From: an uncultured Ventosimonas sp.
Lineage (GTDB): Bacteria; Pseudomonadota; Gammaproteobacteria; Pseudomonadales; Pseudomonadaceae
Length of the DNA stretch: 5,702 nt
Assembly: GCA_945283395.1 (NCBI GenBank)
Contig: CALYQH010000094.1
Span: 1-5,702, forward strand
Reading direction: 5' to 3'
Shown here: one piece after another, positions 1 through 5,314 of the stretch
Layout: every line of letters begins with the position of its first letter
Position numbering within the stretch: the stretch's first letter is position 1
Position numbers and translations under genes: made by a program
The notes under the pieces: model-generated
The model's input: only the letters and a program-made list of their open reading frames with translations
What the model was told of the DNA's origin: nothing
The model's database searches: none

Positions 1-747
1 GTAGGTAGATTGGTCATAATGCACCTTCACAAGATCATTAATAGGTAACTTTGCTAGCTCTATGACTATTGCTACTCGCGAGGCCTTTGCTATATGCTCA
101 CAATCAGCCAATAAGCCATCAGAAATATCAATACAGCTACTCGCCTTACCACATAAAAACTGCCCTAAAGCTAATTGCGGAGTTGGTGACCAATAATAAG
201 CTAATACCTGTTGCTCAACAGGTCGTTGTCCTAATACCATAGGTAAAGCAGCTGCACCATTACCAAGGCTGCCACTAACACAAAGCAAATCACCTACTTG
301 AGCAGTGGAGCGAAGTAATGCCTTTCCTTTGGGCACTTCACCTATCACTGTGATAGTGATAGTCAAATTTCCTTTGGTAGTATCACCACCTACTAAAGCA
401 ATAGCACATTGCTGAGCTTTAATGGATAGTCCTTCAGCAAACCCCTTTAACCAAGCTTCATCAACTTTTGGTAACGTTAACGCTAAAGTAAAAGCCAAAG
501 GCTTAGCACCCATAGCAGCTAAATCACTCACTGCGACAGCTAAAGCTCGTTGGCCTATCAAAAAAGAATCTGCCTGAGCTGGAAAGTGGATATCTGCTAC
601 TAGTGTATCAGTAGAAATAGCTAGCTCACTACTATCACTAGGAAGCAGTAAGGCACAATCATCACCAATACCTATTGCAATATTTGGATGGAGAGAAGCA
701 CAAGGGGCTCTTTTAAAATAATGATCTATTAATTCAAATTCACCCAC
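1..747 (-). CDS. thiL: Thiamine-monophosphate kinase ThiL (C-terminus cut by window edge)
   Basis: ThiL phosphorylates thiamine monophosphate to thiamine diphosphate in the cytoplasm, the last step of cofactor synthesis. I read 249 codons without a stop up to the left edge; the family is about 320 residues, so roughly the last 70 are missing. Visible family motifs are GIGDDCALL (residues 26-34, metal/ATP binding), DTLVADIHF (47-55), SDLAAMGA (74-81), GGDTTKG (120-126), SGSLG (158-162) and DISDGL (207-212). The start is GTG at 747-745: the codon directly upstream in frame is TGA, so no earlier start is possible, and the N-terminus MGEFELI is typical of the family. An AAAAGG ribosome site lies about 10 bases upstream. 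It follows nusB by 15 bases and is probably cotranscribed with it. Confidence 0.96.
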   Translation of the reverse strand, partial: MGEFELIDHYFKRAPCASLHPNIAIGIGDDCALLLPSDSSELAISTDTLVADIHFPAQADSFLIGQRALAVAVSDLAAMGAKPLAFTLALTLPKVDEAWLKGFAEGLSIKAQQCAIALVGGDTTKGNLTITITVIGEVPKGKALLRSTAQVGDLLCVSGSLGNGAAALPMVLGQRPVEQQVLAYYWSPTPQLALGQFLCGKASSCIDISDGLLADCEHIAKASRVAIVIELAKLPINDLVKVHYDQSTY

Positions 748-762
748 TCAACAATAACCTTT

Positions 763-1236
763 TTACTTTTTAACACTCGTTTCAGCGATTCGAAGTTTAG
801 GTGCTAGTTTATCCAAAATGCCATTAATAAACTTATGACCATCGGTAGCTCCAAATACTTTAGCTAGTTCAACTCCCTCATTAATGACAACCTTATAAGG
901 AACATCAATACGTTCTAATAATTCGAAGGTGGACAGACGTAAAATTGCTAGCTCTACAGGATCTAACTCTGCTAAAGCCCTATCTAAAAAGGGTGAAAAA
1001 ACCTCATCTATTTCTGTAACCTTACTAGGCACACCGTGTAAAATAGCTTTAAAATAGTTGGTATCAACTTTTTTAAAATCATTATCCATATAAAACTGAG
1101 CTTCAATTTCATTGAGCGCTTGCCCAGCCATATACCATTGATACAACGCCTGCATGGCCAAAACACGTGCTTTACGACGACCCGCTAATTTACCTCGTAA
1201 AGGCTTGTCAGTGACAAAATGGTCAGAACTACTCAC
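763..1236 (-). CDS. nusB: Transcription antitermination factor NusB
   Basis: NusB pairs with NusE (ribosomal protein S10) on boxA RNA to build the antitermination complex needed for rRNA transcription. The 157-residue protein has the family's usual length. It shows the basic RNA-contacting start RRKAR (20-24) followed by the ALYQW helix, then [10 protein letters not shown] (91-100), [18 protein letters not shown] (112-129) and [10 protein letters not shown] (135-144), all close to Pseudomonas NusB. The start codon is GTG at 1236-1234, overlapping the ribH stop as GTGA, with a strong GGAGG at 1241-1245 four bases upstream. That overlap implies translational coupling to ribH. The first 15 residues are variable, as expected for the disordered N-terminus. 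Confidence 0.97.
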   Translation of the reverse strand: MSSSDHFVTDKPLRGKLAGRRKARVLAMQALYQWYMAGQALNEIEAQFYMDNDFKKVDTNYFKAILHGVPSKVTEIDEVFSPFLDRALAELDPVELAILRLSTFELLERIDVPYKVVINEGVELAKVFGATDGHKFINGILDKLAPKLRIAETSVKK

Positions 1237-1709
1237 TTGACCTCCAACTGTGCCAATAAATTAACCATCTCAAGAGCTGAACAGGCTGCCTCAGCCCCTT
1301 TGTTACCTGCTTTAGTGCCTGCTCGCTCAATTGCCTGCTCTATGGTATCTACCGTCAACACTCCAAACGCTATAGGGATATCATAGCGTAATGAAACTTG
1401 TGCCAAACCTTTAGTACACTCTCCTGCTACGTATTCAAAATGAGGTGTTCCACCACGAATAACAGCCCCCAAAGCAATAATAGCTGCAAACTCTTTTCGT
1501 TGCGCTACTTTTTGACACACTAAGGGAATCTCAAAAGCTCCTGGCGCACGTAAAATAGTGATATCCTGCTCTTTAACGCCATGTCTAGTTAAAGTATCTA
1601 CTGCACCAGTCACTAAATTTTCTACTACAAAACTATTAAAACGCCCTACTACTAGCGCAAAACGACCTTTAGGTGTAGCAAAACTACCTTCTAGAGTTTG
1701 TAATGTCAT
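1233..1709 (-). CDS. ribH: 6,7-dimethyl-8-ribityllumazine synthase RibH
   Basis: RibH condenses 5-amino-6-ribitylamino-uracil with 3,4-dihydroxy-2-butanone 4-phosphate to give 6,7-dimethyl-8-ribityllumazine, the penultimate step to riboflavin. With the start chosen here it has 158 residues, the normal length. Motifs seen: FNSFV (24-28), PGAFEIPL (56-63), [14 protein letters not shown] (81-94, with the likely catalytic His90), FGVLT (115-119) and NKGAEAA (136-142). A GTG four codons earlier (1721-1719) is in frame. ATG at 1709-1707 is preferred because GGA at 1717-1719 sits at ribosome-site distance from it and because MTLQTLEG matches the usual N-terminus. It lies 83 bases after ribBA, whose product is one of its substrates, with no terminator between them. 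Confidence 0.96.
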   Translation of the reverse strand: MTLQTLEGSFATPKGRFALVVGRFNSFVVENLVTGAVDTLTRHGVKEQDITILRAPGAFEIPLVCQKVAQRKEFAAIIALGAVIRGGTPHFEYVAGECTKGLAQVSLRYDIPIAFGVLTVDTIEQAIERAGTKAGNKGAEAACSALEMVNLLAQLEVK

Positions 1710-1752
1710 AACCAAATCCACTATTAATAAAGAACTAAACTCCCATTGTATT

Positions 1753-1758
1753 ATTATA
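1753..1758 (-). promoter_or_regulatory. Possible internal promoter -10 box for ribH-nusB-thiL
   Basis: A perfect minus-strand TATAAT lies in the 83-base gap between ribBA and ribH, about 45 bases before the ribH ATG. No convincing -35 hexamer stands 16-18 bases upstream, so this is weak. It could give some ribH-nusB-thiL transcription independent of ribBA. Confidence 0.3.
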
Positions 1759-1792
1759 ACGAAATAACAAGCAAAATAGTTAGTACCTTCTG

Positions 1793-2884
1793 TTAAACTG
1801 GCGGAATATATTCTACGACTTCCAGACCAAAACCAGACAAAGCATTAAAACGAGCTGGGGTACTTAATAAGCGCATTTTACGCACACCTAAATCGCGCAA
1901 TATTTGCGATCCTACACCTACCACATTATAGGTAATTTGTACATTATTATTGGCTGGGACTAACTTCTCCTGTAAATTAGCTAACAAATTCTGACCATCT
2001 AACGAATTGCCTAGTAATACTACAACACCACAGCCTTCTTGTACTACCCGACTCATTGCACTTCTTAACCCCCAGCGTCCTGCTTTGGGTACCTGTAACA
2101 AATCCCGAAGAGGATCAAGATTATGTACCCTTACTAATACTGGCTCTTCACTGTTAATTACCCCATAGACCAAAACTAAATGTATAAAACCATCAACTTC
2201 ATCTCGATAAGAAATAAGCTGAAAATCTCCTACCTCAGTCGCTAAAGGTTGCTCTAAAACCCTTTTTACAGTACGTTCATGGGTCAAACGATAATGAATT
2301 AAATCTGCAATAGTCCCTACTTTAATAACATGCTCAGCTGCAAATTTTTCGAGCTCTATACGTCTCGCCATGGTACCATCATCGTTCATAATCTCACAAA
2401 TAACCGCTGACTCATTAAATCCAGCCATTCTAGTTAAATCAGTCGCTGCTTCAGTATGGCCTGCTCTAGCCAAAACTCCACCAGGTTGTGAAATAAGCGG
2501 AAATATATGACCTGGACTTACGATATCTTCTGGCTTAGCATCATCAGCACAAGCAGCTTGTACAGTTCTCGCCCTATCACCTGCTGAAATACCTGTAGTT
2601 ACACCCTTAGCTGCCTCAATTGAAATAGTAAATTTAGTACCAAAACCTGACCGGTTTCGCTGTACCATCAAATTCAACCCTAAAAGTTCACATCGTTCCT
2701 TACTCATGGGCATGCAAATAAGGCCTCGGGCATATTTGGCCATAAAGTTAATATGTTCTGCTTCAACACATTGCGCAGCTATAATTAAATCTCCCTCATT
2801 CTCACGTCCTTCATCATCCATCAAAATAACCATTTTACCCTGACGAATATCTTCTACGAGTTCTTCAATTGTACTAAGTGTCAT
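1793..2884 (-). CDS. ribBA: 3,4-dihydroxy-2-butanone-4-phosphate synthase with degenerate GTP cyclohydrolase II domain (RibBA/RibBX type)
   Basis: The N-terminal domain (about 1-200) converts ribulose 5-phosphate to 3,4-dihydroxy-2-butanone 4-phosphate and formate, supplying the carbon unit used by RibH. It keeps the catalytic motifs [10 protein letters not shown] (23-32), SPGHIFPL (123-130) and RAGHTEAA (140-147, with His143). The C-terminal domain (about 205-363) has the fold signature of GTP cyclohydrolase II, including [10 protein letters not shown] (250-259), [12 protein letters not shown] (323-334) and [12 protein letters not shown] (349-360). However, the segment that should carry the three zinc-binding cysteines has none, only C285 further on, and the usual RQEGRGIGL loop reads [12 protein letters not shown] (290-301). 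This half is therefore probably inactive as a cyclohydrolase, and a separate RibA should exist elsewhere. At 363 residues the length is normal. The ATG is supported by AGGAG at 2890-2894. It leads the riboflavin operon. Confidence 0.95.
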   Translation of the reverse strand: MTLSTIEELVEDIRQGKMVILMDDEGRENEGDLIIAAQCVEAEHINFMAKYARGLICMPMSKERCELLGLNLMVQRNRSGFGTKFTISIEAAKGVTTGISAGDRARTVQAACADDAKPEDIVSPGHIFPLISQPGGVLARAGHTEAATDLTRMAGFNESAVICEIMNDDGTMARRIELEKFAAEHVIKVGTIADLIHYRLTHERTVKRVLEQPLATEVGDFQLISYRDEVDGFIHLVLVYGVINSEEPVLVRVHNLDPLRDLLQVPKAGRWGLRSAMSRVVQEGCGVVVLLGNSLDGQNLLANLQEKLVPANNNVQITYNVVGVGSQILRDLGVRKMRLLSTPARFNALSGFGLEVVEYIPPV

Positions 2885-2889
2885 TTTGA

Positions 2890-2894
2890 CTCCT
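2890..2894 (-). promoter_or_regulatory. Ribosome binding site of ribBA
   Basis: Minus-strand AGGAG lies five bases before the ATG at 2884-2882 and fixes that start. The rest of the leader (2895-3030) shows none of the conserved core of an FMN riboswitch and no convincing -35/-10 pair. Confidence 0.8.
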
Positions 2895-2908
2895 ACTTAT
2901 TTTAATAT

Positions 2909-3025
2909 TTAGCTATACACGGCTAGCTTATTACCTAATGAACCATAATAAACTTTATTGCTATGAATATCTAATAAACTTAAACTACCATGAGATTTAA
3001 CTGCACCTGTATCTAGGCAAACCAC
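2909..3025 (-). pseudogene. C-terminal relic resembling a metallophosphoesterase / Ser-Thr phosphatase
   Basis: A 38-codon minus-strand open segment, GTG at 3025 to TAA at 2911-2909, reads VVCLDTGAVKSHGSLSLLD and ends KVYYGSLGNKLAVYS. The LDTGA-x-GxL pattern followed by a short strand pair is what the last part of calcineurin-like phosphoesterases (PrpA, ApaH and lambda-type phosphatases) looks like. The upstream in-frame codon is TGA, and the FKBP terminator begins within a few bases, so the rest of the gene, including all metal-binding motifs, is gone. The codons match the AT-rich style of the neighbours, suggesting a native gene lost by deletion. The segment now forms most of the ribBA leader. 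The family call is inferred from a short stretch; a small expressed peptide is less likely. Confidence 0.45.
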
Positions 3026-3030
3026 TCAAT

Positions 3031-3060
3031 AAAAAACCTCGTCATAGACGAGGTTTTTTA
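3031..3060 (-). terminator. Rho-independent terminator of the FKBP gene (symmetrical)
   Basis: A perfect hairpin with stem CCTCGTC/GACGAGG and a three-base loop is flanked by A6 on one side and T6 on the other, so it has a U-tract in both directions. It lies 20 bases after the FKBP stop and separates that gene from the ribBA operon. No plus-strand gene upstream needs it. Confidence 0.9.
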
Positions 3061-3080
3061 AACACTAGAAGCAAACCTAA

Positions 3081-3974
3081 CTATTTTTTATCAGCGTTCG
3101 CGTTCGCTTTAGCTTTGTTTTTGGTATTTACTGCCGGTTTAACTGTTTCTTTTGAGTTGCCGCTCTGAGCAGTTTTAGCTTCTGGCTTCTTAATGTTTAT
3201 TAACTCAACATCAAAAATTAATACTGAATTAGGTGGAATAACTGGCGGCATACCTTCAGCACCATACGCTAATTCACTGGGAATATAGAGTTTAACTTTT
3301 TCTCCTACCTGCATTAACTGCAAAGCCTCTACCCAACCTGGAATTACAGAGCCAACAGCAAATTCAACAGATTTACCACGCTTTATGGAACTATCAAATA
3401 CATTACCATCTACCAATTTGCCTTCATAATTGACCTCAACCACATCATCTTTAACAGGTTTAGGACCATTTCCCGCTTCAACAACCTCATATTGCAAACC
3501 AGATTTAGTAGTGATAACACCTTCACGCTTACCATTTTCTACTAAAAACGCCTTACCTTTCTCTTCATAAGCTTTAGCATGTTCTTGCTCTGCTTTTTGC
3601 ACCATGCTTTGTAATGAAGTTACAGCTTGTTGCATTTGCTCTTTACTTAACTTAGAGTCTTTTCCTGCTAATGCGTCATTTAGACCTGCTAATATCTGCT
3701 CAGACTCAAATCCTTTAATTCCTGTAGGCTCAATGTTTTTACCAAAATTATAGCCAAGCAAATAAGAAATATTTTCCATATTAACGGCACCATCAGCAGG
3801 AGTATTTGCAGATGAAGTATTTTCTGCTGGAGCTGATGCAGTAGTACCTGATGGTGCGGTTGTTGTCTGAGCAGTCGGTGTATCTTCTATTTTTTGTGGC
3901 TCAGACTTTGAATCACAAGCCGACAATGTAAAAGCTAAAGTAGCTACTGCTATAGCTAAGTAATTTTTCTTCAT
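3081..3974 (-). CDS. FKBP-type peptidyl-prolyl cis-trans isomerase lipoprotein (FkpA/Mip/FklB-like)
   Basis: This is a predicted envelope folding helper that isomerises X-Pro bonds. The N-terminus has a lipoprotein signal peptide: basic start MKKN, a hydrophobic stretch, then lipobox LSAC with Cys20. Next come a Thr/Ala/Ser/Pro-rich linker (about 28-63), the helical FKBP N-terminal dimerisation domain (about 65-150, beginning ENISYLLGYNFGKNI) and the catalytic FKBP domain (about 155-262). The latter has VNYEGKL (181-187), FDSS (193-196), VIPGW (210-214), AYG (236-238), IPPNS (246-250) and FDVELINI (254-261). A hydrophilic Lys/Ala/Asn tail (263-297) makes it longer than FkpA (about 270) or FklB (about 206). 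Asp directly after Cys20 would favour inner-membrane retention by the E. coli rule, though Pseudomonas uses other positions. The ATG has AAGGAA (3980-3985) before it. It is a single-gene unit with its own terminator. Confidence 0.93.
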   Translation of the reverse strand: MKKNYLAIAVATLAFTLSACDSKSEPQKIEDTPTAQTTTAPSGTTASAPAENTSSANTPADGAVNMENISYLLGYNFGKNIEPTGIKGFESEQILAGLNDALAGKDSKLSKEQMQQAVTSLQSMVQKAEQEHAKAYEEKGKAFLVENGKREGVITTKSGLQYEVVEAGNGPKPVKDDVVEVNYEGKLVDGNVFDSSIKRGKSVEFAVGSVIPGWVEALQLMQVGEKVKLYIPSELAYGAEGMPPVIPPNSVLIFDVELINIKKPEAKTAQSGNSKETVKPAVNTKNKAKANANADKK

Positions 3975-4298
3975 ACTATTTCCTTATGACCATTCATAGT
4001 TAACTAAGGTAAAAATAAAATATCAGCTTATCAGCTTCAATCAAAATTGACTATGATAAGAGCATTTTTTTGCAAAACAGTTGCATTTCATAAATTAAAA
4101 TTCATTGTCCCATATTATATAATTTTCTGATTATCTTGCCCTTTATTAAGTAATTAAAAATCAAACAAAATATTTCTACTTTAAAATAAGGGCGCGTTAA
4201 TTTTAAAGCTCTTTTTTACTTAACACCTTATTATAAAAATATTTTTTAGATTGAATAACAAACATTACAAATAATTTTATAATTTATCAAAATAACGG
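3975..4298 (+). other. AT-rich intergenic region between FKBP gene and tRNA promoter
   Basis: No open frame with coding character was found on either strand. The stretch is dominated by A/T runs. It contains the probable FKBP promoter near its left end and a small inverted repeat TGCAA/TTGCA at 4071-4085. The only GC-rich island is a short GGGCGCG at about 4190. Several TATAAT-like strings occur, but without partners at proper spacing. I see no RNA gene that I can support. Confidence 0.6.
4017..4044 (-). promoter_or_regulatory. Possible promoter of the FKBP gene
   Basis: On the minus strand TTGATT (4044-4039) and TATTTT (4022-4017) are separated by 16 bases, a partial match to sigma70 boxes, about 45 bases before the FKBP ATG. 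The spacer holds a tandem TATCAGCT repeat (plus strand 4021-4036). In such AT-rich DNA a match of this quality can arise by chance. Confidence 0.35.
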
Positions 4299-4326
4299 TT
4301 GTTTTTTATAAAAAAATCCCTATAAT
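4299..4326 (+). promoter_or_regulatory. Sigma70 promoter of tRNA-Leu
   Basis: TTGTTT (4299-4304), a 16-base spacer and a perfect TATAAT (4321-4326) are followed by the GC-rich stretch GCTCGCCC, the kind of discriminator found at stable-RNA promoters under stringent control. The likely transcript start is near 4333, giving a 5' leader of some 55 bases that must be trimmed from the tRNA. Confidence 0.8.
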
Positions 4327-4388
4327 AGCTCGCCCATACGGTAGTTAACTATTTATAGTTTATTACCTATATACTTAGCATATTCCAT

Positions 4389-4476
4389 GCCCGGGTGGTG
4401 AAATTGGTAGACACAACGGACTTAAAATCCCTCGGGTGAATAACCCGTACCGGTTCGACTCCGGTCCCGGGCACCA
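4389..4476 (+). tRNA. tRNA-Leu (anticodon UAA)
   Basis: This 88-base tRNA reads UUA and UUG leucine codons. The acceptor stem is GCCCGGG/CCCGGGC (4389-4395 with 4466-4472), with discriminator A and an encoded CCA (4474-4476). The D stem is GTG/CAC, and the anticodon TAA at 4423-4425 lies in loop CTTAAAA. A long class II variable arm CGGGT/ACCCG (4433-4447) identifies leucine or serine type. The T arm ACCGG/CCGGT has loop TTCGACT. The anticodon stem ACGGA/TCCCT has a C·C mismatch at the second pair (4417 with 4431). The gene stands alone, with its own promoter and terminator, and accessory DNA starts just behind it. Confidence 0.97.
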
Positions 4477-4480
4477 TATT

Positions 4481-4517
4481 AAAAGCCTTGCAAAATAATA
4501 CTTGCAAGGCTTTTTTT
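4481..4517 (+). terminator. Rho-independent terminator of tRNA-Leu
   Basis: The inverted repeat GCCTTGCAA (4485-4493) / TTGCAAGGC (4502-4510), extended by A-T pairs at its base, has an eight-base loop and is followed by T7. It begins four bases after the tRNA CCA end. Confidence 0.93.
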
Positions 4518-4519
4518 AT

Positions 4520-4752
4520 TGCCCTCAAATTAACCTCTTAAGCTTTTTCTTATATTGCAAACATCCACATTACGTCCACAGCTCAACTAATCAGTATCAA
4601 TCTGTGCTAATGGATCTAAATTAACAATATCTGCTAAGTGTAACGGTGAAAGATAGCCCCCTGCAGGTCATGGTGTATCAATATAGCAAGATGGCCCCGG
4701 TGCCTATCAGTCGGCAAGTGTTGACGGCGATTAGACCCGAACAACTTACGGT
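4520..4752 (+). other. Non-functional stretch with possible gene debris behind tRNA-Leu
   Basis: No intact gene is visible. A plus-strand frame is open from 4625 to the TGA at 4754-4756. It is GC-richer than its surroundings (many GTG, ACG, CCC and CGG codons) and includes MVYQYSKMAPVPISRQVLT, which I do not recognise. Its stop overlaps the next ATG as ATGA. On the other strand a frame ends at a TAG near 4597 and starts with GYLSPLHLADIV, faintly like the end of IS3-type transposases. The two readings overlap and cannot both be right. ACATCCAC and ACGTCCAC repeat with a three-base gap at 4561-4579. The region most likely holds pieces left by integration and deletion. Confidence 0.4.
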
Positions 4753-4914
4753 ATGATAACCGACCAAAGCTATGAACGAAATATTAATGTGTATCAATCA
4801 AAAGATACTTATAGGAACGTTGAAAAAACCATACTAGAAAATGATAAAAAGCTAGTGGCAGGCAATAAAGAGGAAACGATAGCAGGTAAACTCATCACGG
4901 CGGTATCCACGTAA
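4753..4914 (+). pseudogene. VgrG/gp5-like beta-helix fragment (53 codons)
   Basis: An ATG-to-TAA frame encodes 53 residues, starting MITDQSYERNINVYQ. From about residue 22 it falls into eight-residue steps (VEKTILEN, DKKLVAGN, KEETIAGK, LITAVST) with a hydrophobic residue and Gly or Asn at fixed places. This is the octapeptide pattern of the triple-stranded beta-helix in VgrG and phage gp5 spike proteins, and ERNINV resembles the start of that region in VgrG. A full VgrG has over 600 residues, so this would be an internal scrap without the OB-fold or tip. The frame runs into the antitoxin relic with a few bases of overlap. The family call is inferred from pattern only. An independent small protein is possible but has no clear ribosome site. 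Confidence 0.4.
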
Positions 4915-5077
4915 AAAATTAAAACTTGACCAACGCGAAGCCGCTAAAATATTTGGTGGTGGCGTTAATGCGTTTTCACGCTACGAGACAGGCAAGAACA
5001 AGCCACCAGAAGCGCTAATTCAACTACTACGACTATTAGACAAACACCCAGAGTTATTAGCCGAGATCAAAGGGTAA
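4883..5077 (+). pseudogene. MqsA/YgiT-type antitoxin, C-terminal DNA-binding domain only
   Basis: A plus-strand frame is open from just after a TAG at 4880-4882 to TAA at 5075-5077. From 4910 it matches the helix-turn-helix half of MqsA-type antitoxins closely: RKKLKLDQREAAKIFGGGV, then NAFSRYETG and LLRLLDKHPELLAEIKG. The full antitoxin is about 130 residues with an N-terminal zinc domain (two CxxC pairs) that binds and neutralises the MqsR-type mRNA interferase. Here that half is missing, no in-frame ATG, GTG or TTG precedes the homology, and no MqsR toxin gene is present in the window. It therefore looks like a dead gene, fused at about 4908 to the preceding fragment. Expression from an unconventional start cannot be excluded. 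Confidence 0.75.
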
Positions 5078-5080
5078 TAT

Positions 5081-5275
5081 ATGATAAAAACAATAGAGTT
5101 TAATAACGCGGCAAAAAGGTTAACTAATGAATGTGCAGGGTATGGCGACCCAGAGGCAAATATATATATAGCCCAACAACAAACAGCAGATTGGATGATG
5201 AGGTTAACTATAGCAGCTGCTACAATAGGCATTCTAGGGTTAGCTATTTCTATTTACGCTACCTTTTTTAAATAG
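5081..5275 (+). CDS. Small single-pass membrane protein of unknown function
   Basis: This 64-residue protein is not a family I recognise. Residues 1-39 are hydrophilic with several Asn, Glu and Gln. Residues 41-61 (RLTIAAATIGILGLAISIYA) form one transmembrane helix, followed by a short TFFK end. With no signal peptide the N-terminus is probably cytoplasmic, giving a tail-anchored-like layout. AAAGGG at 5069-5074, six bases before the ATG, is a good ribosome site and overlaps the end of the antitoxin relic, whose stop is only three bases upstream, so the two were once likely one operon. A clear terminator follows 15 bases after the stop. Intact start, ribosome site and terminator suggest it may still be expressed. 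A minus-strand frame over the same bases is a shadow. Confidence 0.7.
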   Translation: MIKTIEFNNAAKRLTNECAGYGDPEANIYIAQQQTADWMMRLTIAAATIGILGLAISIYATFFK

Positions 5276-5290
5276 TAAATACCATACATC

Positions 5291-5314
5291 AAGGGCGCAT
5301 TATGCGCCCTTTTT
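5291..5314 (+). terminator. Rho-independent terminator after the small membrane protein gene
   Basis: Stem AAGGGCGCA / TGCGCCCTT (5291-5299 with 5303-5311), loop TTA, then a T-run broken by one A. It closes the plus-strand unit. On the minus strand it directly follows the stop of the convergent gene, but its U-tract on that side is poor. Confidence 0.85.

Noticed and set aside
1710..1721. Upstream GTG start for ribH
   Set aside because: It has no ribosome site, whereas GGA at 1717-1719 suits the ATG at 1709, and family members start at MTL.
1558..1767. Plus-strand open frame of 69 codons
   Set aside because: It lies antisense to the start of ribH, has no homology I can see and no ribosome site; it is a shadow of ribH.
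4114..4123. TATAAT strings on both strands
   Set aside because: No -35 element at suitable spacing on either strand; expected by chance in such AT-rich DNA.
4184..4236. Possible long hairpin AATAAGG...CCTTATT, considered as a small RNA
   Set aside because: The arms are only seven bases with a loop of tens of bases, with no promoter or U-tract fitting it.
4680..4710. Possible second copy of the tRNA 3' end (attachment site) around GGCCCCGGTGCC
   Set aside because: Only a few GC-rich bases agree; it does not contain the T-loop and acceptor sequence in order.
5020..5232. Minus-strand open frame of 70 codons with hydrophobic stretches
   Set aside because: It is antisense to the end of the antitoxin relic and the small membrane gene. 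The plus-strand gene has the ribosome site and terminator, and the hydrophobic look is the mirror of its helix.
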